Made by a program: the position numbers and the translations under genes
From: Blastopirellula sp.
GTDB taxonomy: Bacteria; Planctomycetota; Planctomycetia; Pirellulales; Pirellulaceae
Assembly: GCA_002733575.1 (NCBI GenBank)
Contig: NVWB01000025.1
Location: forward strand, 1 to 50,019
Direction: 5' to 3'
Length of the DNA: 50,019 nucleotides
Shown: positions 26,581 to 34,255 of the stretch, in pieces
Numbering within the stretch: the stretch's first letter is position 1
How the letters are laid out: every line of letters begins with the position of its first letter
The notes under the pieces: generated by a model
Databases searched by the model: none
What the model was told of the DNA's origin: nothing
Seen by the model: only the letters and a program-made list of their open reading frames with translations

Positions 26581-26699
26581 ATCTGAAAGGGTGCTGCTAT
26601 CACTCTTAATCGAAGAAGGCAACGATTTGCTGTGCTAGCAATGGCAAGCTTTAATTGAGTCGCGGAGAATCATGCGAATATTGTAGAAAAGCAGTTTTG

Positions 26700-27281
26700 T
26701 TATTTGCTCTTTGGTTGCCAAGTGCCTTGTACTATTCGCACTTTAAGAATCGTCTCGTCGGGTTCAGATGTGTTGGGTTTGTTTTCTTCTGGTTCCTTGA
26801 GTGGCTTCAGCGTATTTTGCGGTAATGATAGTCGACCAGGTTGATTCTCTATAGGATTGATATTTACATCAGACTCCAAGATAGACTGAAGCTTTGTTTT
26901 ATGCTTGATAAAACCTGATCCGAAGAGATTATTTTCCTGTGATACTTTGACTGGTATCACTTTTAACATCGCTTGTGGAGGTTCATACTCCGCTCTCGTG
27001 TTGAATACTGGTTGCGTAGGAGCAGGTAGAAATCTTGGCAACGGGGCCCTGACTGTGCTTTGTTGCCTTGAAGAGTCTTCACCTGATTGCGTATATTCAT
27101 TGGAAACTAAAGCACTGTTTGAAGTACTACTGCAAGAGTCTCCAGAAATCGACAAGGTAACGGTGGTGTCTGTAAATTCTTCGTAGCTACTTAAACTTGG
27201 ATCACGATAGCGTATGCCAAAACAACCGACCGCTGGCAGCGTTGTTAAAGTTAGGAGCAAGATTTTTAGAGTCAAACGCAT
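26700..27281 (-). CDS. Hypothetical lipoprotein
   Basis: About 193 residues from the ATG at 27281; a TTG one codon upstream is also possible. The N-terminus MRLTLKILLLTLTTLPAVGC is a signal peptide ending in a lipobox (P-A-V-G-C), so the mature protein is likely membrane-anchored outside the cytoplasm. The remaining sequence is Ser-, Pro- and Gln-rich, of low complexity, with no recognisable domain, and probably disordered. It lies downstream of the degenerate Gfo/Idh/MocA-like gene (98 bases) and 293 bases before the HtrA-type gene, with a nested hairpin in that gap. I see no known function. Confidence 0.7.
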   Translation of the reverse strand: MRLTLKILLLTLTTLPAVGCFGIRYRDPSLSSYEEFTDTTVTLSISGDSCSSTSNSALVSNEYTQSGEDSSRQQSTVRAPLPRFLPAPTQPVFNTRAEYEPPQAMLKVIPVKVSQENNLFGSGFIKHKTKLQSILESDVNINPIENQPGRLSLPQNTLKPLKEPEENKPNTSEPDETILKVRIVQGTWQPKSK

Positions 27282-27379
27282 CAAATTGCGATCACAAACA
27301 AGTTATGAATTAGTCTTTGTGTACGTTTATTATCGGCACGACCTAATCATTAACTTCGCTGGAATCGTTAAACTTTGCG

Positions 27380-28567
27380 CTACTTTACTTGGTTATCAGG
27401 TGTTCCATCGGATGACTCTACACGAGGAAACACAAGTTGAAGGCTTTGCAGAGCTAAAAAGATGATCAACGGCGTCACCAACGCTAGCGGCCAGTAGTTA
27501 TTAATTCTCATGGCAAGAGGAAAATCATCAAACATGCTAGCGAACGCTGCCAGGAATAGAATAAAAATTGACCAGAGCATCAGAAAGCATCCGCCTGCGG
27601 CCATCATGCCTTTGAATGTAGACTGCTCCGACAATTCCTCTTGTCGTAGTTCAATCGTTCTAGTCCGCTTCAAACTATATTGAACGGTGTCAACAATTTC
27701 TAAGGTGTGGGCAATTGAATCCCAGGCAGGTTCAACAGTGACATCATCTCGCTGCTGAATCGCATCTTCTAATAATTTGAGTGTATATTCCGCTTCGTTC
27801 TCTGTGATGGTTTCTGATTGCTCACTATTTGATCTACTGAGAGTAATCGTGCCGTTGGGTTCAAGCAGCAGTTCGGCGGTGCCTTGCGTGCCGATGAATT
27901 CGACCGTGGCTGAAAAGTTTTGATCTGAAACATAACTCCAACTGGCATTCAATTGATTTTTACCACTTAATTGGACTACCAGTTGATGATAGTTATCGGC
28001 GTCAAATTCAGGGCCAGTTGCAGTGATTTTTGTTACGCCATCTAAAAGATATCGTAATAACTCAGCATCATGAGAGAATACTTCGAGCACACTTTCCTGA
28101 TCACGTTCCGACATTTTGCGGCGAAACAATATCTGCTCTATTGTTCCAATTGGAGATTCTTCGTTCGCGGTAACCCAACCTCTGACTCTCTGTAGAAGTG
28201 AATGATGACGATACGGCACATGCGTGATCATTTTACAATCGGTATCTCGGCGGATCATCTCCATTTCGAGCCCAAAGATAAATTCACACGCTGGATGAAT
28301 CAATACCACTGGGACCGCTTCCTGAACGAATTTGCGTAGCCGATCTTCGCTCACATCGGTGGTCGTTTTTTCCGCAATAATTACAGCATCGATATCAGGC
28401 GATGCCAGTAGTCCTTCCCAAGAGGTCTCAGACTTGGCTTGAGGAAAGAGTTTAAGAATATCTTCTCGATACTCGCCTGCTTCAACATAAGAGACGAGTT
28501 GGCAAGAGGTTGCACTAGCAAGCAGCTCTAAACTAGCCGAGTTTGCGCCGATCAGTGCAAGTTTCAT
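27380..28567 (-). CDS. Gfo/Idh/MocA-like protein with C-terminal membrane helices
   Basis: This 395-residue protein starts MKLALIGANSASLELLA, a Rossmann-type strand and loop, followed by SPDIDAVIIAEKTT, the usual position of the nucleotide-binding fold of the family. The EKP motif carrying the catalytic Lys is absent; the sequence there reads V-V-L-I-H-P-A-C. Residues about 150-315 look like the beta-sheet domain (SATVEFIGTQGTAELLLE). Two membrane segments follow at about 322-345 and 358-380, so the protein is anchored with its enzyme-like part in the cytoplasm. It is divergent from the VKOR-DsbA gene. Loss of the motif suggests a sensor or scaffold role (inference). Confidence 0.78.
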   Translation of the reverse strand: MKLALIGANSASLELLASATSCQLVSYVEAGEYREDILKLFPQAKSETSWEGLLASPDIDAVIIAEKTTTDVSEDRLRKFVQEAVPVVLIHPACEFIFGLEMEMIRRDTDCKMITHVPYRHHSLLQRVRGWVTANEESPIGTIEQILFRRKMSERDQESVLEVFSHDAELLRYLLDGVTKITATGPEFDADNYHQLVVQLSGKNQLNASWSYVSDQNFSATVEFIGTQGTAELLLEPNGTITLSRSNSEQSETITENEAEYTLKLLEDAIQQRDDVTVEPAWDSIAHTLEIVDTVQYSLKRTRTIELRQEELSEQSTFKGMMAAGGCFLMLWSIFILFLAAFASMFDDFPLAMRINNYWPLALVTPLIIFLALQSLQLVFPRVESSDGTPDNQVK

Positions 28568-28685
28568 TCATTCATTCCTATCGGATGTACCGGAAGTCTA
28601 CCGAAACCAAGCGTCTCAATAGCAATTAGATTTTCTAAGCGTATTGCAGGAGATTCTTATCTAGGGAGCAGTAGGCTCGCTTTTT

Positions 28686-28714
28686 TTGACTATGATATGA
28701 TTAACGTACACAAT
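28686..28714 (+). promoter_or_regulatory. Candidate sigma70-type promoter of the VKOR gene
   Basis: TTGACT (28686-28691) and CACAAT (28709-28714) are separated by 17 bases, 88 bases before the start codon at 28803. The -35 box is a near match to consensus and the -10 box a moderate one. The site lies in the divergent gap, and no other pair looks better. Confidence 0.35.
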
Positions 28715-28802
28715 CATGCGAGTTCATTCCCAAACTAGCATCCAAGCTAAACTGTTGTAAAGTGGTTGGGATTACTCAAAGCAACTTATATCTAAAACTT
28801 CT

Positions 28803-30017
28803 ATGGTCGACACACAAAAACCTAGGGTTTCAGTCCCAAAAATTGCATTGACACTGCTGCTCAGCGCAGGGCTTGTTCTGAGCGGCTACTTGACGTTTTC
28901 AAGTACGAACGATATTTCACTGGCCGGATGTGGAATTGAGTCGGGCTGCCATGAAGTATTGAACAGCCCTTGGTCTCGCTGGTTTGGCTTGCCTGTGGCG
29001 ATGCTTGCCTTTTGGGTTTACCTTTCTGCGTTGGTGTTACTAGCAGCACAACTGCTTAACATTCCAGATGAAACTAAAGATGTAGCCACGCAACTGGTGA
29101 CAATATTAGTCACAATTGCCGCATTTGCTGCTGTGTGGTTTATTGGCATCCAAATATTTATCCTACAACAGTTTTGTTGGTACTGTATTGCCGCACACAC
29201 TTGCGCATTGGCCAGTTGCTTGCTGGTATGGCGAACTGAGCGACCAGATATTCGGCCAGCTTTAAGAGCCGTTGTAGCGTCCGTATTCGTCACTGTCTTT
29301 CTAGTAATCGGGCAAGTAGCCTATGTCCCAGAAGAGCCGGTGGGTATGGAGTTTGTGAGAAAAGATCCGATGTTGCAAGCTTATCAGATGTTGGACCCCC
29401 TGGCGGCAGAAGATGCCGTGCCAACGCGATTGATTACCGTAGCAAGCGGCGTGATAGAGATCGACACGCATGCTTGGCCCATTTTAGGCGATCCTGATGC
29501 CGAAGAAGTGATTGTGGAGTTGTTTGATTATCGCTGTGAGTATTGCCGCGATATGAGTCATGTAATTGATGAACTTCGGCAGAAGTATCCTGAAAAAATT
29601 GCAGTCCTCGTTCTGCCATTTCCGCTCCATCCCGATTGCAATGATGCTAAAGATGATGCTGAGCCAGGGCATGAAGATTCTTGCTATCTCGCAGGTCTCT
29701 CGATTGCCGTTTGGCGATACCATCCTGAAGCATTCGAGGAGTTTCATCATTGGTTATTCGAGAAGAAAGAACTTCGCACTGCGATTGAAGCAGAAGAATA
29801 CTTGGTTGGAAAATTGAGTGAGGAAGCGTTAGAAATCATGACCAGTGATGAATCTACCGTTCTCTATATCGAGAGCATTGTGGAGTTGGCCTACACAGGG
29901 CTGTTCACCAACATTCCGGTTGTACTAAGCAAGAACCATTCACGACAAGGGATTACCGACTCTTTAGATCAAATATTGCCAACGATTGCAGCGGATCATA
30001 ATTTGCTGCAGCCTTAA
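28803..30017 (+). CDS. VKOR-DsbA fusion, disulfide-bond-forming membrane protein
   Basis: This 404-residue protein has an N-terminal vitamin K epoxide reductase domain with membrane helices at about 12-32, 60-85, 93-120 and 127-145. The paired loop cysteines are C43 and C49, and the quinone-site CWYC motif is C125 and C128. One more helix (about 155-175) crosses to a periplasmic thioredoxin-fold DsbA-like domain (about 225-400) with the redox motif R-C-E-Y-C (C245, C248). The fusion should oxidise substrate proteins and pass electrons to quinone in one chain. An ATG at 28803 precedes it, and a strong terminator follows 43 bases after the stop, so it is monocistronic. Extra cysteines (C269-type in HPDCND and DSCYLAG) may make a structural disulfide. 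Confidence 0.92.
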   Translation: MVDTQKPRVSVPKIALTLLLSAGLVLSGYLTFSSTNDISLAGCGIESGCHEVLNSPWSRWFGLPVAMLAFWVYLSALVLLAAQLLNIPDETKDVATQLVTILVTIAAFAAVWFIGIQIFILQQFCWYCIAAHTCALASCLLVWRTERPDIRPALRAVVASVFVTVFLVIGQVAYVPEEPVGMEFVRKDPMLQAYQMLDPLAAEDAVPTRLITVASGVIEIDTHAWPILGDPDAEEVIVELFDYRCEYCRDMSHVIDELRQKYPEKIAVLVLPFPLHPDCNDAKDDAEPGHEDSCYLAGLSIAVWRYHPEAFEEFHHWLFEKKELRTAIEAEEYLVGKLSEEALEIMTSDESTVLYIESIVELAYTGLFTNIPVVLSKNHSRQGITDSLDQILPTIAADHNLLQP

Positions 30018-30060
30018 TTTTTTCTCGTTGCAAACGCAAAACGGTTTCGCAAGAAATAAA

Positions 30061-30098
30061 CCAGGCGAATCAAAGATGTTTTGATTCGCCTGGTTTTT
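30061..30098 (+). terminator. Strong rho-independent terminator after the VKOR gene
   Basis: A perfect 14-bp stem, CCAGGCGAATCAAA (30061-30074) and its complement (30080-30093), with a 5-base loop is followed by TTTTT. A-rich sequence precedes it, so it may also work on the minus strand. It lies 43 bases past the stop at 30017. Confidence 0.92.
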
Positions 30099-30104
30099 GT
30101 TCGA

Positions 30105-30326
30105 GACTCCTGAAGGACAGTAGCTGTCAACTTCAGGAGTCCAATTAATGTTCTAACGTGAAGCACTTTCAAGGACAGTCGACCCAGTGACTGTGATTCC
30201 TTCAAAGGCAAAGCTTCGACCCAGGAGGGGGGGGGTATTTAATTCCCGCAAACCAAATACCTACGTCAGAACATCACAAATGTTTTGAGACATACTTCGT
30301 ATGCATTGAGAGAGTTGCTCTCAGTG
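30105..30326. other. Array of three hairpins plus a G9 tract in a 476-base gap
   Basis: Beyond the terminator lie three more hairpins: an 11-bp stem 30105-30115/30131-30141 with an inner GACAG-TAG-CTGTC; a long imperfect stem 30166-30175/30198-30207 with inner CAGTC/GACTG pairing; and CATTGAGAG-AGTTG-CTCTCAGTG (30304-30326). A run of nine G (30227-30235) sits between the second and third. No protein gene is visible in 30018-30493. The arrangement suggests a structured RNA, or the 3' region of the divergent-to-convergent boundary with the GNAT gene. Confidence 0.55.
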
Positions 30327-30493
30327 ATAGGAAGATAAATACTGAAATCCAGAATGTGTGTCTCTAGCGATTTGCACCATTTCCACTGAAATCAACAAAA
30401 AAACAGTTTGTCTTCTAGAATTCGATGCTGGCAGTAAGAATACACGACATGCGATTGTAAATACTTCAAAATCTTGAGATTGCTATCGTGAGA

Positions 30494-31480
30494 TTACACG
30501 AGGGTCTTTGAGAGAGTAATTGCCGCGTCGGCTTGGTCAAATTCAAGGCGATTCGCTAGTTGTAGACCAATCACATCGGAAGGGTGTAAACAGAATTCCA
30601 TCCATGCGGCTCCAGATTCGTGCAGTTGCCGCATCGCTTCACCTAAAAGGTAGAAACCCAAAGTTTCCGCATTCTCGGTCTCAGGCAGGCATAAATCCCA
30701 TAGTCCGCAAGCCTGAACACCCCAAGACGAACTAAAGAAATCGAGTTCAACAAACGTGGAGGAAGCGATCACAGCCGAAGTCGATTTTTCTTGCAAGTCA
30801 AAACGGGTTCGTTGCTGCTGTACAAACAAGCAAGATTCAGACCAGTTGCTCTCAGGTGGGTCAAACATCGGGGCCACCGTGTATTTACGACGTACCAGCA
30901 TCAACTCCCGACTCACCCCAGGCCGGAACCCGGCCAGTGATCTCTGATAAATCGCATATTGCTCACCCTGTTGATAACCCTGGGATGTCAGGAAATCTAT
31001 CAGTTGCACATCGGATGCACGTACACCAATGTTGCGACATCCACCAAAGAGCCCAAAGTAAAAAGGGCCCGCTGGCCAAGTGCCGCCGAAGCAAACTTGG
31101 GTCGCTCCCTGTGTACGTAAATAGGTTTCTGCTTTTTGCAATAATAGTGGCAGAATCTCTGATCCCGAACCATGATTGGCCGCCATTAAGATTGATACGA
31201 TCCCTGTCGTTCCATGGCTTGCTTGCTCCGTGTTACTCTCCGGTGTTGTCGTATCGTCTGGCCAATTGGGCGGAAGGGCCGCATGGACAAAACCAACGAC
31301 TTCATGATCTTCCTCAGCAACAAAGAAAGAATGAGGGTTGAAATAAGGTTTTGCGAAGACATGCTGTTCAAGCATGCTTGTTGTGACCGGCTGCGCAAGC
31401 CCCCGATTGGGAGATTGGCTACTCCAGATTTCGGCGATCTTAGGAGGATCAGTGTTGAGAAAGGTGCGAACGTCTATCAA
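30494..31480 (-). CDS. GNAT-family N-acetyltransferase
   Basis: This 328-residue protein has a GNAT-type fold in its N-terminal half: FFVAEEDHEVVGFVHAALPP, then GIVSILMAANHGSGSEILPLLLQKAE, which resembles the acetyl-CoA pantetheine-binding loop and following helix. The C-terminal half (about 215-325) looks like a second, degenerate GNAT-like unit with GLWDLCLPETENAETLGFYL. Substrate is unknown. The only start available in frame is TTG at 31480, preceded by an AAGG 12 bases upstream; an in-frame TAG lies a few codons further up. It is the last gene of a minus-strand group with the Rieske protein. Confidence 0.8.
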   Translation of the reverse strand: MIDVRTFLNTDPPKIAEIWSSQSPNRGLAQPVTTSMLEQHVFAKPYFNPHSFFVAEEDHEVVGFVHAALPPNWPDDTTTPESNTEQASHGTTGIVSILMAANHGSGSEILPLLLQKAETYLRTQGATQVCFGGTWPAGPFYFGLFGGCRNIGVRASDVQLIDFLTSQGYQQGEQYAIYQRSLAGFRPGVSRELMLVRRKYTVAPMFDPPESNWSESCLFVQQQRTRFDLQEKSTSAVIASSTFVELDFFSSSWGVQACGLWDLCLPETENAETLGFYLLGEAMRQLHESGAAWMEFCLHPSDVIGLQLANRLEFDQADAAITLSKTLV

Positions 31481-31614
31481 GTCGATTGCAGCCTTGTCTG
31501 GATGAAAGAACTAAGCGTGAACTGCGAATGATTCAGACTAATCAATCTTTGCTAAAAGAGAAAGAGCCCCCTGCCTGAAAAGTCGTGTCATGGCACAGAA
31601 AATTATCATTGGTA

Positions 31615-31926
31615 CTAGTCTTCTGGCATGTTGATCCAAAGTTCAGAGTCACGGATTTCCACCTCAAAACTCTGTTGATGAATTTCACTCAGTTCATGCT
31701 TGCCTGATCGAACATCGTACTGCCAACCATGCCAGGGACAAGTAACAACATGGCCACACATTTGCCCTTTGCCGACCGGCCCTCCCTGATGGGCACAAAT
31801 TCCATCAATGGCAAAAAACTGCTCTTCTACCTGAATAACAGCAACAATACTTGTGCCAACAACGACCTCAGTCGCACTTTCAGCGGCAAATTGCTCAATC
31901 GATCCGAGAGAAATCCAGTTAGACAT
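31615..31926 (-). CDS. Rieske 2Fe-2S protein
   Basis: This 103-residue protein has a complete Rieske cluster motif: C44-x-H46 in GICAHQGGPVG and C63-x-x-H66 in VTCPWHGWQYD. These two Cys and two His bind a 2Fe-2S cluster. No signal peptide or other domain is present, so it is a small soluble ferredoxin-type electron carrier, like NirD or the ferredoxin of dioxygenases. No dioxygenase or nitrite reductase gene lies nearby, so the electron partner is unknown. It lies 38 bases downstream of the acyltransferase gene and 134 bases before the GNAT gene. Confidence 0.92.
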   Translation of the reverse strand: MSNWISLGSIEQFAAESATEVVVGTSIVAVIQVEEQFFAIDGICAHQGGPVGKGQMCGHVVTCPWHGWQYDVRSGKHELSEIHQQSFEVEIRDSELWINMPED

Positions 31927-31964
31927 GCGACAACAGTACCAATGTAATCCAATGAGAAATAATG

Positions 31965-32921
31965 TTAAGCGGCCATTTTTCTAGCGGCCATTTTCTCTTG
32001 TTTTCGTTTCTTTTTCAGCTCTTTGATCTTCTGGCGATCATCTTTCCAGCGATTATGAACCCACCAGTATTGATCAGGATCGCGGCGAACCATTTCCTCT
32101 AGCAATTGATTGTACCAGAGCGAAAGCTCTTTGACGCTAGATCTTTCTTCGTGTTCGGCAGGGTCAAAGATGCCAGCAACGCCCATTTCGAACTGCATAG
32201 GAGCATCTTTTCTGCGAAAGTAGCAAACGACCAGTGGGGCGTTACTGGTTAAGCTAAATAGCGAAATTGCTTTGTGGCAAGAGGCAGGTCGATTAAAAAA
32301 CTTGACCCAACACCCTTTGTGCCCTGCGCTTTGATCACACAGCAGAGCCATCGTCCCGCCATCGTCTAAAATCTGCTCGATCACAGGGGCCGAACCGTCT
32401 TTGGGTAAAATGTATTGGCCTGTTGCACTGCGAAATTTTAAGATGTAATTATGCAAGAATTTATTATCGAGCGGTCTGGCGACGGTATGTGTCGGAAATC
32501 CGAGAATTCCTGCCACGTAGCCCATCATCTCGAAGTTGCCAAAGTGGCCCAACAAGATCACGACAGGCCGGTCACCAATCAGATGCTTCACTTGCTCGTT
32601 TACGCGATGACAATCAACGTGATCTCGCCAATTGGAATCGTGCATTTTTCGTGGAGCATGAGCAATCTCGCAGACCATCAGCAACAGGTGATACCACATT
32701 TTTCGTGCCGTATCTTTCCGCTGCTCGGCTGACCAATCAGGAAATGCGTGCCGCAAATTCTCGTCGACTAGTTTGCCACGAATCTTCAGTACATCGTTCA
32801 TCAGATACGCCAATGACTCAGAGATTCGAGCACAGACCGTGATCGAAAGTGCCTGCATTCCGCAAATCATCAAGCGAAGAGCCAGATAGACCAGATAATC
32901 AAAGACTAAACGAAAATTCAA
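31965..32921 (-). CDS. LpxL/HtrB-type lysophospholipid (lipid A) acyltransferase
   Basis: About 318 residues. The family adds a secondary acyl chain to lipid A or a related glycolipid at the inner membrane. The catalytic motif H-F-G-N-F-E and the downstream L-L-C-D-Q-S-A-G are visible, as is the substrate segment WWVHNRWK near the C-terminus. An N-terminal membrane anchor covers about 8-35. I chose the TTG at 32921 because AAGGA lies 6 bases upstream and the product then starts like family members. A GTG at 32981, 20 codons further up, has no Shine-Dalgarno site. The C-terminal tail is very basic and ends in a short internal duplication (K-M-A-A-R-K-M-A-A) encoded by an 11-base direct repeat. 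Confidence 0.87.
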   Translation of the reverse strand: MNFRLVFDYLVYLALRLMICGMQALSITVCARISESLAYLMNDVLKIRGKLVDENLRHAFPDWSAEQRKDTARKMWYHLLLMVCEIAHAPRKMHDSNWRDHVDCHRVNEQVKHLIGDRPVVILLGHFGNFEMMGYVAGILGFPTHTVARPLDNKFLHNYILKFRSATGQYILPKDGSAPVIEQILDDGGTMALLCDQSAGHKGCWVKFFNRPASCHKAISLFSLTSNAPLVVCYFRRKDAPMQFEMGVAGIFDPAEHEERSSVKELSLWYNQLLEEMVRRDPDQYWWVHNRWKDDRQKIKELKKKRKQEKMAARKMAA

Positions 32922-33005
32922 AACGCATCCTTGCGTAGGTTGTTCAAGAAAAAAGTAGTGTGTGAGATAGCTGAATTTCACACTACTATTCTTATCGATC
33001 TGTCT

Positions 33006-33047
33006 GTTTCAGAAAAGATCAATTCTGAAACCCAGCCGATGCCGGCT
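33006..33047 (-). other. Two adjacent hairpins between the oxidoreductase and acyltransferase genes
   Basis: GTTTCAGAA (33006-33014) and TTCTGAAAC (33023-33031) form a perfect 9-bp stem with an 8-base loop. AGCCG-ATGC-CGGCT (33034-33047) forms a second. Both lie just after the minus-strand stop at 33054. With no clear U-run they may be processing or attenuation signals rather than a terminator. Confidence 0.45.
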
Positions 33048-33053
33048 GATCGC

Positions 33054-34142
33054 CTATTTCTTCCCTTTTTGTCTCGCTTTGAGCACAGGGTCTGATTTTA
33101 GCGGTAATTGAATCGTTTTGCCGGTCTCTGCCGCTTTGTAAATGCCGAGAATCACTTCGATTGCTTTTCGGCCTTCAGGCCCATTTACAGCAGGTTCACG
33201 GTCTTTTTTGATCGCATCGATCACATCTTTGAACTGGGCCGTATGTCCATGGTGACCAATTGCGGTGGGGTCGGAGGCACCTCCGCCAGTTTCTGTATTG
33301 CCCGCGAGTTGTTCTTGAATCACTTTGTCACGCTTCGTCATTTTGGCGAAATCCCACGCTTTCAGGTCTTCTTCTTCCATAATGGCCGAGCCTTGTGTGC
33401 CGTGGATTTCAATGCGTTTTAAATAGCCAGGGTAAACGGCGGTGCTAGCTTCGATCACACCCAAGGCCCCGTTGGCAAATCTTAGAGTCGCTACAGCAAC
33501 ATCTTCAACTTCAATTCTTTCATGAGCCACTAAGGTCGTTTGAGCCGAAATCTCGACAACATCGCCCATAAACCAGCAGAGTAAGTCGACACTATGGACC
33601 GCTTGGTTCATTAATGCTCCGCCTCCATCGAGTGCCCAAGTTCCACGCCAGGCACCGCTGTCATAATACTCTTGCGTGCGGAACCATTTGACATAGGCAT
33701 CGCCCATGGTCAATTGCCCGAACCGGCCCTTGTCGATTGCCTTTTTCAGTTCAATCGATGGTGCATGGAATCGAGCAGGGAAGATCGTCGAAAGTTTCAC
33801 ATTATTTTTACGAGCCGCTTCGATCAGTTTGTCACATTTTTTGAGCGTAATTTCAAGCGGTTTCTCGATAATCACGTGTTTGCCGGCGTTGGCAGCTTTA
33901 ACGCCTGGCTCCATGTGAACCCCGCTGGGTGTGCAGACTGTCACGATATCGATATCCGGATCGGCCAGCATCTCGTCGAGATCGTTATAGCCTATGCAGC
34001 CTTGCTCTGCGGCAAATGCATCGGCCCGACCTGGGGCCATGTCAAAACAAGCGACCAATTTCGCTCCACGGATATCGGCAATTGCCTTTGCATGAAAGTT
34101 GGCAATCATTCCGCAACCGATAATTCCAAAACCATAAGCCAT
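33054..34142 (-). CDS. Gfo/Idh/MocA-family oxidoreductase
   Basis: This 362-residue protein has the NAD(P)-binding GFGIIGCGMIANFHA at the N-terminus and the catalytic EKPLEIT motif near residue 95. The family beta-sheet domain continues with LDGGGALMNQAVHSVDLLCW, which carries the conserved His near residue 188. It should oxidise or reduce a sugar or polyol; planctomycetes carry many paralogues, and the substrate cannot be told from sequence. The ATG at 34142 fits. It is cytoplasmic by sequence, with no signal or Tat motif. Unlike the protein at 27380-28567, it keeps the EKP motif and lacks membrane helices. Confidence 0.92.
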   Translation of the reverse strand: MAYGFGIIGCGMIANFHAKAIADIRGAKLVACFDMAPGRADAFAAEQGCIGYNDLDEMLADPDIDIVTVCTPSGVHMEPGVKAANAGKHVIIEKPLEITLKKCDKLIEAARKNNVKLSTIFPARFHAPSIELKKAIDKGRFGQLTMGDAYVKWFRTQEYYDSGAWRGTWALDGGGALMNQAVHSVDLLCWFMGDVVEISAQTTLVAHERIEVEDVAVATLRFANGALGVIEASTAVYPGYLKRIEIHGTQGSAIMEEEDLKAWDFAKMTKRDKVIQEQLAGNTETGGGASDPTAIGHHGHTAQFKDVIDAIKKDREPAVNGPEGRKAIEVILGIYKAAETGKTIQLPLKSDPVLKARQKGKK

Positions 34143-34255
34143 GGGACGCGATTCCTTGTATCAATAATTATTGTGAATTGAGATAAATCTGGCAAAGCAT
34201 CTCATTGTATCGGAGATTCTTTGTGACGAAAAGTGCTGAAGGGAGAGTGGGCAAT

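Noticed and set aside
30856..31341. Plus-strand frame of 161 codons antisense to the GNAT gene
   Set aside because: A shadow of the real gene; the opposite frame has clear acetyl-CoA-binding features.
33672..34181. Plus-strand frame of 169 codons antisense to the Gfo/Idh/MocA gene
   Set aside because: Contained in a well-supported gene, with Phe- and Cys-rich shadow composition.
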